From Aphelidium insulamus (lineage: Eukaryota; Aphelidiomycota; Aphelidea; Aphelidiaceae): 43,090 nt of DNA. The position numbers and the translations under genes were made by a program. Numbering within the stretch: the stretch's first letter is position 1; each line of letters starts with the position of its first letter. The stretch spans positions 1 to 43,090 of the forward strand of contig JAZDSV010000081.1 of NCBI GenBank assembly GCA_036784855.1. Reading direction: 5' to 3'. The notes beneath the pieces are model-generated. The model made no database searches, was not told where the DNA came from, and was given only the letters and a program-made list of their open reading frames with translations. Below are positions 42,749 through 43,090 of the stretch, piece by piece.

Positions 42749-43090
42749 TCAAGCACCGTATTCAATGGACGGGTGCAGGAACATTGGAGCGGCCACGCGG
42801 CGTGCACAGTCGCGCCACACATCTCTGTCACCAGACGCAGTGAGAACTCCAATGCCGTGCCGGGCGACTGACTGGTGATCAACCAGGCCAGTCCACCACC
42901 TGCGCTCATCCACCCACTGAAAGTCTGAACAAAGACAGTGTAAACGTAAATGTATGTGCGCACCATTGTAGAAATATATCGACCATCCGCCAGCTTTGGC
43001 AAACTGTTCGCGCACGCTGGGATGCGATGTGAGGCGCGTGCTGCGCGGGCAAACGTGCGCACGTCGGCCCGCTTGAATGCAATCGACGCC
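42749..43090 (-). CDS. unrecognised gene, 3' exons, continuing beyond the window
   Basis: Two minus-strand exons (42964-43090 and 42749-42924) join across a 39-base GT-AG intron (donor GTGCGC, acceptor TTCAG). The peptide includes LTSHPSVREQFAKAGGWSI and then a tryptophan-rich WVDERRWWTGL. The downstream frame is uncertain because a second frame (ALEFSLRLVTEMC) also looks protein-like. The family is not recognised. Confidence 0.4.
   Translation of the reverse strand, partial: GVDCIQAGRRAHVCPRSTRLTSHPSVREQFAKAGGWSIYFYNGAHIHLRLHCLCSDFQWVDERRWWTGLVDHQSVARHGIGVLTASGDRDVWRDCARRVAAPMFLHPSIEYGA

Overview
The window is nuclear DNA of a eukaryote. Protein-coding genes are split by very short introns (about 40-60 bases), several with GC-AG borders. 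Recognisable host genes are LSM5, EMC1, a PUM3/Puf6-type Pumilio protein, MDM35/TRIAP1, SNU13, F-actin capping protein beta and homoserine kinase. Homoserine kinase argues against an animal and fits a fungus, oomycete, alga or other protist. I cannot name the species.

Left end (1-4.7 kb): an intronless, AT-richer block that looks viral or mobile-element-like. It holds an 885-codon open frame (running off the edge) joining a family-B-polymerase-like region to a Pif1/RecD-type SF1 helicase, a divergent orphan gene followed by a perfect 11-bp hairpin, and a basic protein with three C-x12-C modules like the 2-cysteine adaptor of large DNA viruses. The best reading is an endogenised large DNA virus or polinton/virophage-like element.

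5-13.4 kb: ordinary host genes. These are an unrecognised multi-exon gene, a SAP-domain protein with an internal repeat, a secreted-protein family (one full gene and one truncated paralogue), LSM5, and EMC1 divergent from the Pumilio gene.

13.4-36.6 kb: a segmental duplication. Block 1 (Pumilio 3' half, gene X, MDM35, gene Y) recurs as block 2 at 33.3-36.6 kb, with an extra gene Y copy and 83-bp tandem arrays between them. In block 1 the MDM35 first exon is split by a 13,090-bp nested insertion flanked by a 7-bp target-site duplication. A degenerate LINE carries a chromodomain Ty3/Gypsy element (153-bp LTRs, 5-bp target duplication), which in turn contains a hAT DNA transposon and scrambled or inverted Gypsy pieces.

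36.6-43.1 kb: SNU13, capping protein beta, homoserine kinase, a secreted protein and unresolved coding stretches. Here conserved proteins are readable only across several small indels, so this part is either decaying or contains uncorrected sequencing errors. The duplicated genes show indels at different places in each copy, which raises the same question.
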